A stretch of 64,000 nt of DNA, from positions 481,529 through 545,528 of the forward strand of contig VXBM01000130.1 in NCBI GenBank assembly GCA_013400155.1. The letters are read 5' to 3'. Positions 1 to 13,922 of this stretch are shown here, piece by piece; position 1 is the first letter of the stretch, and each line of letters starts with the position of its first letter. The translations under genes and the position numbers were made by a program. The notes beneath the pieces were generated by a model. It was not told where the DNA came from, did not search any database, and saw nothing but the letters and a program-made list of their open reading frames with translations. The DNA comes from Helopsaltes ochotensis. Lineage: Eukaryota > Chordata > Aves > Passeriformes > Locustellidae.

Positions 1-1938
1 GGAATTTCAGAAGAAAAAAAGATCATTCTCTTTGCAACAACTACATACCAGCAGTGTGTGGTTTCAAACAAGGAAGTAAGTGTCCAATTCCTAAAGGCAC
101 CTTGAGACTCCAGTCACCATTTCCTGTGCAGAAGGGGAGGAGGAAAGGTGTAAGGATTGTGTGGCTAAGGCAAAACCATTTAGCTGGTGAGAGGGGACCA
201 CACAAGACAGGACCACACAGCAACCAAGCCCAGGACAGCTGCCCTTCTCAACTGCGATGGTGTCGGCTGTGTGTGACGCAACCACAGCTTGACATGATCA
301 TCAGTCTCCTACAAGCTGTGGCACGGCCATCAGAGCCCAGCCATACAGAAATCTGTGAAGGGTTGTGGAGTGCTGTTTACTGCTGTAGCGGTTTCAGGCA
401 AGCGCATTTGGTGCTTCCGTGTATAATTGAACAAATCAAAGGATTTAAACATTCAGGTGCTGAACTTACTGGTCCTATCTGCTCCTATGTTTTCACTAAC
501 TGTACATTCCACGATGGATCAGTGGGAGTCACTAGGTCCCTGACCACTGCTTTTTACAGAAAGCATATTTTCAATATCTGAAATTCCAAGCAAGATCTCC
601 ATTCCTACTGAAGAAATCAAATGCCTAAACACTGAAAAAAACTCCTTTTCCTTCCCTGCCACATCTAAGCCAGTTAGAAGGTGTTGTCACCAGCACAATT
701 TCTGGGTCGCACAGTTAAATGTTGTGCAGCTTGGTGATGTTTGACATGCATCTCCAACCCACATGGTTCTTGAAGACTGCATTCTTTAGGATGTTAACAT
801 TAGCAAAAGATGTTTCATGTCACAGAATTTCCCTCAGGAAAAGTCATAGTTTGTTAACTCCTCTAACTTATTTCTACTATATTGACATTGACAAATATAA
901 ATCCCTACTAGACTATCAGATTAATTTATTTTCTTCTTAAATGTCTTTTATAATTACAAACAAATAATTTTCAGGACTAAATCAATGCATAAACTAGATG
1001 CATTTTTCTCCAGAGAACTGGAATAAATAGTTATTTACACTTCAGCTCTCTGATTGTCTGTTTTAAAGAATTATTTTAATGTTGAGTTGATAAAAAAGAA
1101 AATGACAGCTTTGTGGTTTAGACGGCAGGTTTTTTCCAAGCCAAGTTGGATCACTGATTTCTTCTGGAATTGGAAAAAATCAATATACCATGCAGAATTC
1201 AGCTGAAGTATCACTTAATTCAGTTTTATTAAGCAAAACCAAATTATCAGTTTATTCTATTACTGCATATAATATTTAAGTTTTAAGGAAGGAAATAAAT
1301 AACCATGAATTGATTTAATGATCTTTTTTGTTAATATATAGTCTGCCAGCTTACCTCACTCTAATAGTACACTCATACATATCAATTACAAATGCATTCA
1401 TCCCAGATGTTGAGTATTTTTATCACTAATATTTACTCTTATCCCTTTTCTGTAAAAAAAAAGGTGTTATTAAGAAAAAATAAAAAGGAAATTTTAAGGT
1501 TACAAGAACAACTCCAAGACATTCAAATTGCTTGAAAATTGAGGTTTCTTCTAGTGCTTGGAAGGCTAATTCACTTGCTCTCCTCTTCTATGGCTAAATT
1601 GAAAACTATAATTATTCTTATTCTAAAATTGCATTTTGTGCCATTACGTCTGCTTTAACCAGTATGCTGTAAATAAGCATTGACCAAACCTGACTTCACT
1701 TAACTTCACTATTTCCATCACTTTGCTGAATATCCATGCATACCATCTTCTGCCCTCTGGATTTGGTAGGTAATCAAACATGCTAGGAGCATGCTATGTT
1801 TGGGAAGATAATGTAAGATAACACTTGAATTTCCTTGTGTTACTTGTTACTCCCACAAAAAATAATGCGAAAATCCCAAATACTTCTATAAAATATAATC
1901 TGGCACATACCTGAGGGAAATTTGCTGAACATTCAGAG
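1..1938. other. Intergenic, AT-rich
   Basis: No gene or repeat was recognised. A plus-strand open frame at 54-581 (175 codons) has no family resemblance and no clear promoter or splice context. It is treated as chance, or at best a pseudogene remnant. Confidence 0.6.
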
Positions 1939-1958
1939 GAAAAAAAAAAAAAAAAAAA

Positions 1959-2006
<48 letters not shown>

Positions 2007-2041
2007 AAAAAAAAAACAGAGGAAAAAAAAAAAAAAAAAAA
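1939..2041. repeat. Long A-tract with duplicated CAGAGG flank
   Basis: About 100 bp of almost pure A, broken by single C and T bases and by a second copy of CAGAGG at about 2017-2022; the first copy lies just before the tract. This suggests slippage or tandem duplication of a CAGAGG-A(n) unit, or an assembly problem. The poly-Phe frame on the minus strand is an artefact of the tract. Confidence 0.85.
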
Positions 2042-2942
2042 GCTTGCTATAAAATGTTGGCTATATAAAATTCTGTCAGAGAGCCATAACATTGAGTGAG
2101 ATGAAAAGGGACATCAAAAGGGACAGATAATTCCCACTTCCAGAGGAAGCTATAGCTGCTGCAACCAAAAGAAGGGATCACAATTCCACAATAAGAGCTG
2201 AAATTCATACCTGGCTAATAGAAAAAGCCATGGGTAAAGAAGTATTCTGTGGTTGAAAGGAGGAAGCAGTATGAGAGAAAGATGTAGAGTTGACTGAAAA
2301 ATATATTGCTATTCCTCTGTATTGTGATAGATACCATGCAATCATTTAAAGACTCCTTTTAATCCCCTACAGATTCATTTGTCCTAGCAAAGCTATATCC
2401 TCACTTCAAGCTCCAAGAAAAAACAAAGGTTTTTATGGAGTTTACAGACTCACTTTTAAATCCAAGGTTTTTCTTCTTGTATGGATCATCCACAACAGAA
2501 GTAAAAGGTCTTTGTACAATTGGATTGCTTATCAGAAGAGCATTCAAACAGACTTTACATAATTTCAGAATGAATTTATTCACTTGCAGTCCTGGTAAGT
2601 ATGTATCAGCTTGAAAATGCTATTTTTGTTTGGCCAAGCTGACTCAGGTTGCGTGCACGTGGTTACCTAGAAATGATGCTTTATACTAGTCTCTCCATTT
2701 CCAGAGACAGATTTTACTTATTTTGCTCCCACTGGAAACATTCCAAAGTAAATACCCATTCTTTCTGCAATTCTTATTGAAAATGTGATGACTGTTACTG
2801 TGCAAACTATCCCACTGGAACCCTGTAGGACATCTGGCATTCAGGTGATTTTGTGTGGATACTCATTATTGCAATCTAAATTTAAAATCATCTGGCATTA
2901 CCACTTTGCTACAAATTTCCTACTTCAGCTGTATGATATAGT

Positions 2943-3100
2943 TATGGAATAATTTAAGCTGGAAGGGATCTTTGGAGGCCATGTAAGCCAACCTACAAAC
3001 ACACACACAATCTAAAAGAGAGACATTGTCTCAGGACAACCTGTTTCACTGTTTCACAGCTTTACATAAAGGTTGAGCTTCACAAAAAGCTAGCTTGTGG
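2943..3100 (-). mobile_element. Degraded CR1 LINE 3' fragment
   Basis: Antisense CR1-like text (AAGCTGGAAGGGATCTTTGG, then ACAACCTGTTTCA) matches the 3' UTR of avian CR1 in order and spacing, but it is diverged and interrupted by CA repeats. No coding part remains. Confidence 0.5.
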
Positions 3101-3330
3101 GTGTTACAGAAACCAGTATTATGTATTTGGAGATAGGTAATACATAAGTCTGGTAATAAGAAGTCATACTAAATTTATCTTCTTTGTTTTTTAAATAACC
3201 TATTTAATTTCTTCATGTCTGAACCTGTCTGTAATTCACCATGAAAGAAAAAAGTCCTATGCAAATAGTGTCGGTAAGTATTAATACCCCTCAAAGAGGA
3301 TACAGTGAATTTTCACCTGTATACATACGT

Positions 3331-4240
3331 ATAGAATCATTAAATATGCTGAATTGGAAAGGACCCATCAGGATCATCAAATTTAACTCCTGGCCCTCAA
3401 AGGATACCCCAAGATTTACTCTATGGGCCTGAGAGCATTATCCAAACACTTCTTGAACTCAGAGAGGTTTGGTGTTATGACCACTTCCCTGGGAAGCCTG
3501 TTTCAGTGCCCAACACCCTCCATGTGAAAAACCTTTTCCTGATACCCAGCCTAAATGTTCCCCAACTCAGCTTCATGCCATTTTCTTGAGTCCTGTCTTC
3601 GGTCACAGGAGTGACAAGATTGACACTTGCCCCTCTGCATCCCCTCATGAGAATGCTGAAGACAAAAATGCGGTGTTCCCTTAGTGTCCTCTTCTCCAGG
3701 TTGAACAGACCAAGCCACTCCTCATATGGCTTCTCCTCCAGACCCTTCACTATCTTTGTTGCCCTCCTTTGAATACTCTCTAATAATTTTATATCTTTCT
3801 TATATTGTGTCACCCCAAACTCTCCCCAGCACTCGAGATGAGGCTGCTCCAGCGCAGAGCAGGACAATCCCCTCCCTTGCCTGGCCAGTGATGCTGTCCC
3901 TGATGCCCCCCAGGACACACCTGGCCCTCCTGGCTGCCAGGGCACAATGACTCGTATTAAACTTGCCATAGACCAGGTCCCCCAAGTCCCTTTCCTCAGC
4001 ACTGCTGTCCAGCCTCTCATTCCCCAGTCTACAGTCACAGCCAGGGTTGCACTGTCCCAGGCACAGAATCCAGTGCTTACCTTTGTTAAACTTCATGTGG
4101 TTGGTGATTGCCCATGTCTCTAACTTGTCAAGGTCCCTCTTGACCTTGAGGGAGTCGACAGGTCCTCCCAATTTACTGTTGTTGGCAAACTTACTTAGTA
4201 TTCCTTCAAGTCCTGCATCCAAGTTGCTAGTGAAATGACT
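3331..4240 (-). mobile_element. CR1 LINE fragment with reverse transcriptase C-terminus
   Basis: About 910 bp in minus orientation with its 3' end (ATGATTCTAT) at 3331. Minus-strand frames read MDAGLEGILSKFANNSKLGG, RDLDKLETWAITNHMKFNKG and later LLESIQRRATKIVKGLEEKP, the end of the CR1 ORF2 reverse transcriptase. The catalytic FADD box reads FANN and the frame is broken, so it is inactive. The 5' part was lost by the usual truncation. Confidence 0.92.
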
Positions 4241-7200
4241 TTTTTACAAGAACTACTAAAGAGTAAATTGGAGCTTATAATAAATTGAATTATACATAGA
4301 AGGGTTGAAGAAATATATACTTGGGGAAAGAATATACAACACCCAGAAAGAAAAGGCTTGCATGTCCCTTTACACAATGTGCTGTATCTTAGTTTTCTTG
4401 TGATTGTCACTTCCTTCTATGAAAGAAATGTAGGTCTAGTGAAATACTCTCTTATTTGGGTACCAGAAATATTTCTTTTAAATACATCACAGAAAAAAAC
4501 TACTGAAGGAGAACAAAAACAAAAATTAAGGAAGAAGAGATAGCTTGTTTACATGCTTTTCGGCTGCCTGTAATGTTTTAAGTCACTTTAGACAATTAAA
4601 TTTAAATTAGTTCTATTTATCAGACTGAATGGAAGTTCTTGATACTGATGTTTGGCTATACTGTATAAAAAAAGGAGTTTTATCAATCCCAAATCATCAC
4701 AAAGACACAGGCTAGGGATGCTAATGTATAATTTTGGCAATTCATGATTTTGCAAGCTGGTTTGCAAGGCACTGTAAGAACCAAAATTCCATGTAAATAA
4801 GATTCTCACTGCCCCAACTTCTACCTCTTCTACCATCAGACAAGGGTTAAGCATATCCAAAGGCATGTACCTTTCTGAAGAAAAACACAAAGAAAGTATA
4901 ATCATTGAAAAAAACACTCTTTTATCATTTCAATTATAAAGTGATGCAAAAAAAAAAAAAAAATCAGCATGTATTTAGCATGTCCTTTCAGGTCATTTTC
5001 TCCTGACCTGGTAACCTGGGATCTATCTACATCGTTCTGCCTACAATGTAAAACAGGGTTCTCTTTGGTAAACCAAAAATGGGATGAAATACTGGAGCTA
5101 TTTGTTTCTAAAATACCTCTAGTTAGAGGAAAACAGACTGAAGAAGTCTGAGACCTCTATGATTTCAATAACCTCATTTGAACTCAGAAGTACTTGTATC
5201 AGTAAAAGATAAAATACAACATGACAGCAGAAAGAATAGCAAGTGGGGTGCACACACTGTCTTTGCTGACAGAGTATGTGTAAAGATCAATTCCATTTTA
5301 GGTGTGTGTAAATCTTTTATCAGCAAGCTCATCCCATCAAAGGACAACAGGATTTGTCCTGGGATTCATTGTCTCCTGAAGTGACATAGGCACTACATAA
5401 TTATGCTGTAAACCATGCTCAAGCTGAGGATACTTATGTGCTACCAAGATCTTTAGGCTACAGTTCTTCCACAATTTTGACACCTAGTCTGACAGAGATT
5501 TTAAACAAACAAACAAACACCAAACGGATTTAATTTGCAAGCTAAGGAGCCTTAAATATTTTGATTCCTCAGACCAGAGTTTCATCTAAGTACAATATGA
5601 TGTGCCCATATGTTAAAGAACGTGGAGAAATACAAGATAGATTAATAGACTCTAAAGGAGTTATTTTGAGCATTCCAATGATTTTGTACCAAATGACAGT
5701 ATCTTTATAAACAACTTCAAAAAGAGATCCAACTGTTAGTTTTCTGAAAAACTCCTTAGTTCCCAATGCAATTTTAAAGACATCAAAAATTATTGTGCAC
5801 TTTATTCACTGTGAGTAGAACAAATTAATATCACCATTAGACCTGTTTCCCAAGCAGGTGAATGTGAAAATACTGCTGGTGAGATCACTTTATGTATGTA
5901 AATTTAAAATCTATTTTACCTTAATTGTCAAGGAGAAGACTTTGAAACTCACTTTTGTAATTTGTCATGCCAATAAAGCTGAATTACATAAATGCAGTTT
6001 GAAAGTGAACAAAAAGAGAACTCACAAAAATTTCTATAATTTAAAAATATGAGTGACCTTTCGAGTCTGCTGCTACCAGAAAAATCTGCTAGCAGTCATC
6101 TGTGTCCTCTTCAAAGTCATGACCTTAAAGGGAAATTTCTCAATTTCCAGTCAGCTATTCATTGTTCCCAAAAATGGTGCTGAATTATATACATTGTAAA
6201 ATGTATACATTAATACAACTAGTTTATAACTCCATCAGGTGTAATGCTCTTGGCATCATTCTTCTAATGCATAAGGCAGTGTACTTCTTCTTCCTTACAA
6301 TTTCCATTGGTAGTTTATGTTCCTCAAACACTTTTTAAACTTAATATCACAGTACACCTCTGAAAATCCATAATAAACTTTACTGTGTCATTGCAATTGA
6401 TATGCAGGCGTACTGCATACAGCCAGCAGTAAATTTTTGTATCTAAGGACTTTCTCAGGCAATTTGTATGTTTGTCAACAGACCCAATTTTTTCATATTC
6501 AAGGGTATTGGCTCTAGAGTACAGTATACACAATTTTATACCTATTTAGTACATAGAAACATGAAATGTAGATTTATGGATATAGACAGAGTGCTTTGCT
6601 CTAGCTATTCATGAATGTAAAGCACACACATCCAGAAATTAATATCCAAATCCTGGCTTCCCTGATGTTGTTGGCAGAATTCTTATTGACACCCACAGGA
6701 CCTAGATTTCAGCTGTGATTACTGACCTGTAGACAATGTTTCTGTTAATTCAAATTATGAAAAGACTGAGGAGACACCTAATTCTTAAATAACTTAATAT
6801 TTTGAGGAGTCTGTGTTTTCTTTATGACTGCAAATTTGAAAAGTTCTCTTTTTATAGCTCAGTTGAGAGTCTCTGGAGCCTAGGTTTATTTGCGACTCAG
6901 CATTCCTTTGGTTCCCAGTAAATAAAAATCTACCCATTTAGATGCTCATCAATATTCAGAATAACTTTAAAAGGCAGCCAACTTCTAATATGGCCCAAAG
7001 AGCAAGTAGTTCCCCAGACAGTAGTTTCTAAGTCCTAATGTTATACACGTGTTATCCCACTGGTAGTAGAGTAACTAGTAAGCAATGTATGCATAAACCA
7101 TATCACATTTCCACCAGATTATTCCTGTAGAGATGTACTCTGCTTCTTTGATCACTAAGTATGCAGCCGCACACACACAAAAAGACACCCTCAGAAAACT

Positions 7201-10200
7201 TCAAAGCCTGGGTTGAATACATACTACAGTTCTGACTTTTTGTTCTTTCATTTGCATAGAATAATGTAAGTTTAAACCAGTGATATCAGCTCCATGTTAC
7301 AAACTTTTACACTTTGGGAATATTCCAGAGATATGGACTTATTTCTAAAACTGAGTAATAATGCCCTTGGGGCAATATATGGTTTTCCTCTCCCTGAAAT
7401 ATTAGTTCTTGTGTCCCCCATTACTTCCAGCTGTGATGCCCCTGGTTGTGCACTCTTTATAGTGCCAACTTGATACAAAATTGACAGTTGGCTGAAGTCA
7501 AACTTAAATGACAACATTCAGAGAGATTTTTTTTGCTGGATGTTCCACTTGTATTACAGTATTACTTCAGTTCTTCATTTTCTATAGCTCTTCACTGATC
7601 CTTGACCCACAGAACTCTTACAGAGATAATAATTTCCACTTCCACTGTTGCAAATATTCCTGAGAGTGTGCAAACATTTAAAGATCATTACTGAACCTTT
7701 ACCTAATCCAATTTACATTTTCAGACTGGTGGGGGTTAATCTGATTCTCTGCTGGATTTTTTACTTGGTTGGTTTTGCTTTTGAGAGAACGTGCAATTCA
7801 TTCCTCCACAAATGCTGTAGTAGAACCACAAGCTACAAGTAAGCCAAGAGACCATGTAACAGACAGAGCTATATCTTCACTTAGAATTACAGGCACCTGC
7901 AAATAGCGTCCTGGAGCATACAAACATCCAGGTAAATGTTATGCCTCACTTTCTGTCCCTCTATTATTTGAATTAATAAAGATGACATTACCTATGTTTA
8001 TGAGAAGAAGGAGCCACATGAACACAAAACAAACAACAAACAAAAACCCCAAACATGCAAACAAACAAAAAAAAACCCAGACTAAGTAGTATATTTTCAA
8101 TTCTCATGTCATTGAATATGACAATCAAATAACAACACTATTCAGTCATCAAGTAAAATTTGCCTTCCTTACCTTTATTCCTCTGCATATCAGTGTTGGA
8201 TCAAACTAGACTCAGGCTTTAATGGTCCACTGATCCTAAAAATATTTGTTGCCTTTTGCATAGATAAAGAGATTACTTTAGCTTCAGCTGAAGTGACATT
8301 CCACAAGCTTTGGTAAATATCTTCCCTCCTTAACTGTTCCAGTTCTTCTTCCTTTTTCATTACCCATCTTCATCAAGAGGTAAGCCTGTGCTTCAAAATC
8401 CCTTTGCACATTCTGCTCCCCTATGTTAGCAAATCCAGCAGATTCCCAAAGACCCAGGATCCACTGATTCTTTCTATTCCTGTACACATCAAAGAATAGT
8501 TTTGTTACTGTTTCTCCCTCTGTGTGAAGAATCTGGAAGTTGCACACATTTAATCAGAAGGAAATGATTTCTGAGAATTATTTTTATAGTCATCTTTTAC
8601 TTTGTTGGGGACTTTTGATCTTCACACAGTTATTGCAAATAGTCAGTAAATACTCTTCCAGAGCATGTCTCTGGGAGAGATACCACTACCCCACCTTACT
8701 TTCAGCTCCATCTATTTCTGCGAATTGAATTTTCCACTTTCAGATATTTCCGTTTTCCTTGCACCATTACAAGACAATTGTACATATGATGACTGACACA
8801 ATTTCTCTAATTTAGACAAAGGAGCTTTGATCAGCATTCCAAATATATCTAACTGTTGGATATACAGAACTCCAAATTGTATTTAACAGCATAGAACAAT
8901 CATCTCACACAGGACCGATCTATTCAAAATCTGCTTTCCTTAAACCTACATTGGCATTTCATTAAGCACTGGAAAAGAGCCTTTTTTGCTATTTCCTTTG
9001 TGCATTTAATATTAACATAAAAGAAACTGCCAAGCAGAGAGGTGTACTTAAGATAAAGGGAGTACCCGACATTTATTTTTATTCTTTCGGGGATTTTCAT
9101 TCTGCCTCTGTCATGGATTTTTGCCAAGGGATCATAAAAGATGACTTAACCAGGAAAAGAATCTAGTTGGAAAGATTTCTTATCAGCATGTCTAAATTTA
9201 AGAGACTAAACATAAATTCTAGTTAACGTACCTAAAGTGATTGCGACCATTTTCAAATGTTCAGATTAATTTCCCTGTGGGGTAGATGTCCAGTAGTATA
9301 GACATCCAGGAAAGTTTTCCAAGCTCAGGGAAACATTCTGGCCACTTCAGTGAAGATGTATTGTCTTAGAAGGACAGAGAAAAATTAATTAAATTTTTAA
9401 TTTGAGAACTACATCCAGTTATAAAACACCTCCAAAAAAATTGAGATACTGAACAAAGCAGGTAGTTCCTGGGCCTTAATGACCTTCAAACAACTTTGCC
9501 AACACCCAAACTCTTGAATTTGGCCTGGCTGCAAAAAGAAGCACTTTCCCCAGATAAACACAAAAGGAGGGGAGAAATACTTCAGCCTGTACCATGTGCT
9601 TAATAACTTTCCCATTCCCATATCCACCTTAGCAAAGTAAAGAGAATGGACCCTTTTGAATGGTCCTTGCAAGCTGTTTATTTTTTTTTATTATTATTAT
9701 TTAGCCATCTAATTGCAACCCTTTTTCAGCCTTGTCTGTGAACTTAGAAGAATTCTCCATTTCTCTGTCCACATATGGTGTGTTCCCAGCCTTACTGTAC
9801 TGGGGCTCCCTTGAGAGCAAAGCCTCCAAGCATTGCTACAATGCATTCAGCAACAAACCCAGCAGGATACTAATAGGCTGTCTTCATTAACCTTTGCTGA
9901 TCGAACTGTGCTCTTGTATTTGCACTCTGCACATTTGTGATGTCTCATAAAGATTCATAATAGGAATTATAATGGCAAAAGAGCCTGCATTCTAAATTGC
10001 TTATGCATCAAGAAAGAAGAGCAGCTGCAAGAAACGGTGGAGTTTTTTGTTTTTCTCTCATCAAAGCAGTGGCAGCACTTGAAACAGCAAACTGAATATA
10101 GGAATGGATCAATAGAGGAATGGCACAAATGATAATTAATGTGGGGAAATGGATATTTAGGCACAGTGTCAGAAGCTGCATTCACCAGGTATCCAAAATA

Positions 10201-13193
10201 AAAGGCAATGTGTTCTGAGAGAAAGCCATCAGATGGCACCAGTATTAGCTCATGAGGTACAGAGAGTCCAGAGTGACATGCCTTTCTCAAAACCTTGCTG
10301 TCCATTCCATCCCTTATAATACACCATGCAAGCAAGAGAGAAAATTTACTTGTTTCCAACAGAGGCAACTTTTGAGGCAACTTGTCTTCAGGATACTTGT
10401 GTAATTTAAATGCCATATCAGATTTTTCAACTTTCTGCATTCATAACAGTTGACTAGATGAAATTCAAAGTAATTGTTAAGCCATGAAGAAGGATGATCA
10501 GGGCAACTTAGAATTTCATATATTTTATAAATAAAAATATTAAAATCTCCTTCTGACTTTCTTAAGCAAACCTCCCGTACAAGTTAGTCTCTTAGTTTCT
10601 CACCTTGTCAGTGTGATAAGGAAAAGTCTGTAGGTTACAATGTAAATTAATAAATAGTATTTGGTTAGTTTGATACAAAGGGAAGAAAAATAAGAGCTAC
10701 AATACAGTTCAAAGACATGGTAAACCATAAACAGAGAGTTACAGTCGAATGAACATAAAAGCAAATTTAAGATAGCTGTCAATAAAAACAAGCAAGATAT
10801 TCTTAGAACCATGAAAGATATGTTCTGTACATCAAACAACATTACGATGAGTTATTAGCATTATCTTATATGAAAAAAAAGAAAACAACAGAAAAAAAAT
10901 TGATATTCCCCCTTTCTATTAGCTACTGGATTACTTTCCAGCTGCCATTTCAAGGAAACTCAATAGCTACTCTTAGCTGGAAGCAGCAGCTTTGCTTAGA
11001 CCATAAGGAAAATTAAACCACAGCTCTCCTTTATTTTAATCAAAGTCTGCAGAAGGCTAACTGCAATGTGCAAGTGGGAGAGAAAAGATATAATTGCAAA
11101 ACCTAGGTGCTGGAGACAGAATTCAAGCTTCAATAAGTATTTCTTATTTCTGCTTTGTTGAAACAAAGCAATCCAAAACATCAGTTATTCATGTCATGTT
11201 CCTGCACTGATTGCCACACCTTGTGAAATGGCAACATGTCTTTATAAGTACTCTTCTAAGCAAGGGAAAAGCTTTATAGCTCATCAATGAACATGAAAGA
11301 GTAGCTTGAAATTTAGCCACATGTTCAATAATTTCAATGGAATCAAGCAAACCTTCACATTACCCCTTAAGAATGAACTGAAATAAGAGAAAAACCTCAA
11401 AGGGTCAAATGTTTTAAAGGCTTTGATCTACACCATGGTGTGGAATACAATAATATTAAGAAATGGTAGCCGTTTTGTGGCTGTTTCTATAATTTTTGTG
11501 CATTATATGACTAGTTAGTAGATACTATTTTCATTAAAACTGTATTGTTGAGGGGGAAGGTCCATACTTTCTGCTAACTACAGTTCTTCATAGATGAAAA
11601 ATATTCCAATCGTATGTAACCACTGATCTGCAATGTTGTTTCTCTTTCATTTCAGAACTCAGGCAGGAATATTTAAGACCTAAATTACCTCTTGGATGAT
11701 ACTTTGGGCTTATTAACACCACCCCACACCCTCCCACAACTCCCTCAATGCTGTTAAAATGGACTCATTAATTTTTAATCTAAAAACAATTAATGTAGGA
11801 TGTGAAAGGTTAAGCTTGCGATAAGGTGCGATACAAAGGGGATGGCAGGCACCCTGAAGAGAAGCAGACTGGCTATGATCTTTTGCACGCCAAGTGGAGA
11901 CGTTGTTGTTCTGCTATGGATGAAGGGGCTCATTATCCCAAAGATAATTGTCCAGATGCCACACCAGTGAGGTCACACAAAAAAGGGCTGTGATTGCTGA
12001 ACCAGTATTGGAACTAATTAAGAGTTAAGGCTGCAGGCAGCTGTTTTATACAGATCTCCACTTAGATGCATAGCCTTCCCATCCCATCAGTGTTAAGCAT
12101 TGGGTCACACTCTTTTTGCTGCTGAGTGAAAACACCATCCCACCCATCATTAGAATAAACAGTTTGGTGTTACTCTTACAGCACTAAAATTCATCCTTTC
12201 AGTTATCTTGTACATATTGCGGGACATCAATTTTTATCCCCATATCAATTAATAATTTGGCATCTCTTTTGTTCAATGCAGAAAAAAGCTGTACCACAAA
12301 TTAAGAGTAAACCTGAAGTTCTAAAAAGGGCTAACTCAGTAAGAGGAAGGAACATTTTTGTTTTTCATCAAGACTATTTTCTCTGGTGTCTCTCATGCTG
12401 GATTACTTCCTTAGTTTATAAGGTGAAAGCATTAATAGAGACTTATCTGGTGCTTCAGAGATCGATCTATTTTTTTAGCCACACGTACTTTACAGGAGTA
12501 TTTTAGTCAATAATGCAGCAATAAATTCTAAACTTGCAAACTTACGGGCCTCTGCAGACTCTCCCTTGATTTTAATGGGTTTCAACATGAGCACACACAG
12601 CCATCCAAGTGGAGGTCACCAAAGCAACAGGGGATTTTCCATGGGAGCAGTAGGAAGGACAGATAGGTGCTTTTCCAAATGCTTTAATTTCTTCCCTTCT
12701 TCAACTGATATCTGATATGTTCTTAATGCCTTGAAGAGCAGCCATTACAGCTTGACAATTCTGCATTTTTATAACAAAATTGAGAGAAGTTTCAATTTAT
12801 TGCCCTTCTGAATTCAAGTTTTATAGTCAAGAAATACTTAGTATCTTTTAAAAAATTGGGCTACCCTGGAAAAAAAATGGGCATGTTTTCCCTTTCAAAG
12901 TTGGTTACATTTAATCAGAACAATCATAAAAAAATTCTAAGAGAAAGTGAATTATTCTGGGAGGTTTTGTCTTTTTTCCCCAAGCGGAAAAGATTTTGCT
13001 TTTAAGCTGTTCAGAGACAGTAACTTTCCTACTTCTTTCCCCTCGTTTCACTCACTGAACCAAAACAACCAGCTGTCTCAATCCCAAACTGCTAGCTTTA
13101 TTCTCTGAATCATTTAACCATTACAGGATCTCTTTCCAGGATCTCTTTCCCAAGACTAATGCCATTCCTACACAAGGAACATGTAAAAGCCTG
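4241..13193. other. Intergenic, AT-rich, no gene recognised
   Basis: About 9 kb with only short chance frames. It holds AAAC-type simple sequence at 5503-5518 and 8020-8075 and a TTA run near 9685. A 157-codon minus-strand frame at 9967-10440 is the longest. Sequence at about 11690-12050 has homeodomain-like TTAATT/CAATTAAT motifs and could be a conserved noncoding element, but this is not demonstrable here. Confidence 0.6.
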
Positions 13194-13922
13194 AATCTCA
13201 GAATGGGTAATGTTGGAAGGGATCACAGTGGGTCATCTGCTCCAGCCTCCCTGCTCAAGCAGGGTCATCCCAGAGCACTTGACACAGGATTATGTCCAGA
13301 TGGTTCTTGAATATCTCCAGTGAGGGAGACTTTACACCCTCTCCAGGCAATCTGTTTCAGTGCTCACTCACCTGCACAGTAAAAAAGTTCTTCATAATAT
13401 TCAGGTGGAATTTCCTGGCCATCAGTTTCTGCCAGTTGCCTCTTGTCCTATTGCTCAGCACCACTGAGAAGAGCCTCTCAGGTCCCCCCTCAGTTGTCTC
13501 CATTGATGGTTGAACAGCCCCAGCTCCCTCAGCCTTTCCTCATAAGAGAGATGCTCCAGTCCCTTAATCATCTTTGTCACCCCTCACTGGATCTGCTCCA
13601 TGTCTCTCTTGTCCTGAGGAGCCCAGAACTGGACACAGCACTCCAGGTGAGGCCTCACCAGAGCTGAACAGAGAGGCAGGATCACCTCCCCTGCCCTGCT
13701 GGAATGCTCTTCCTAATGCACCCCAGGACACCATTGGCCTCTTTGCCACAGGGACACTGCTGGCGCATGGACAGCTTGGTGTCAATGAGCAGCTCAGCCC
13801 CCAGCCTGTCCTGGTGGAGGGGTTATTCGTCCCCAGGTGCAGGACCCGGCATTTGCCTTTGTTGAATTTCAATTGGTTGTTCTCTGCCCATCTCTCCAAC
13901 CCATTGAGGTCCCTCTGAAAGA
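13194..13922 (-). mobile_element. CR1 LINE fragment
   Basis: About 730 bp, minus orientation, 3' end near 13194 (GGAAGGGATCACAG on plus). The minus-strand frame begins QRDLNGLERWAENNQLKFNK and continues GKCRVLHLG, the CR1 reverse-transcriptase C-terminal region. A gap in homology then leads to the 3' UTR. It is 5'-truncated, internally deleted and inactive. Confidence 0.92.

Noticed and set aside
1886..2092. Minus-strand poly-Phe reading frame
   Set aside because: It is just the A-tract read on the other strand.
9967..10440. Resemblance of SSIDPFLYS to the seventh membrane helix of a GPCR
   Set aside because: The rest of the frame has no membrane-helix pattern or other receptor motifs, so the match is too short.
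13574..13918. Plus-strand 114-codon frame
   Set aside because: It is the antisense shadow of the CR1 reverse-transcriptase fragment on the minus strand.
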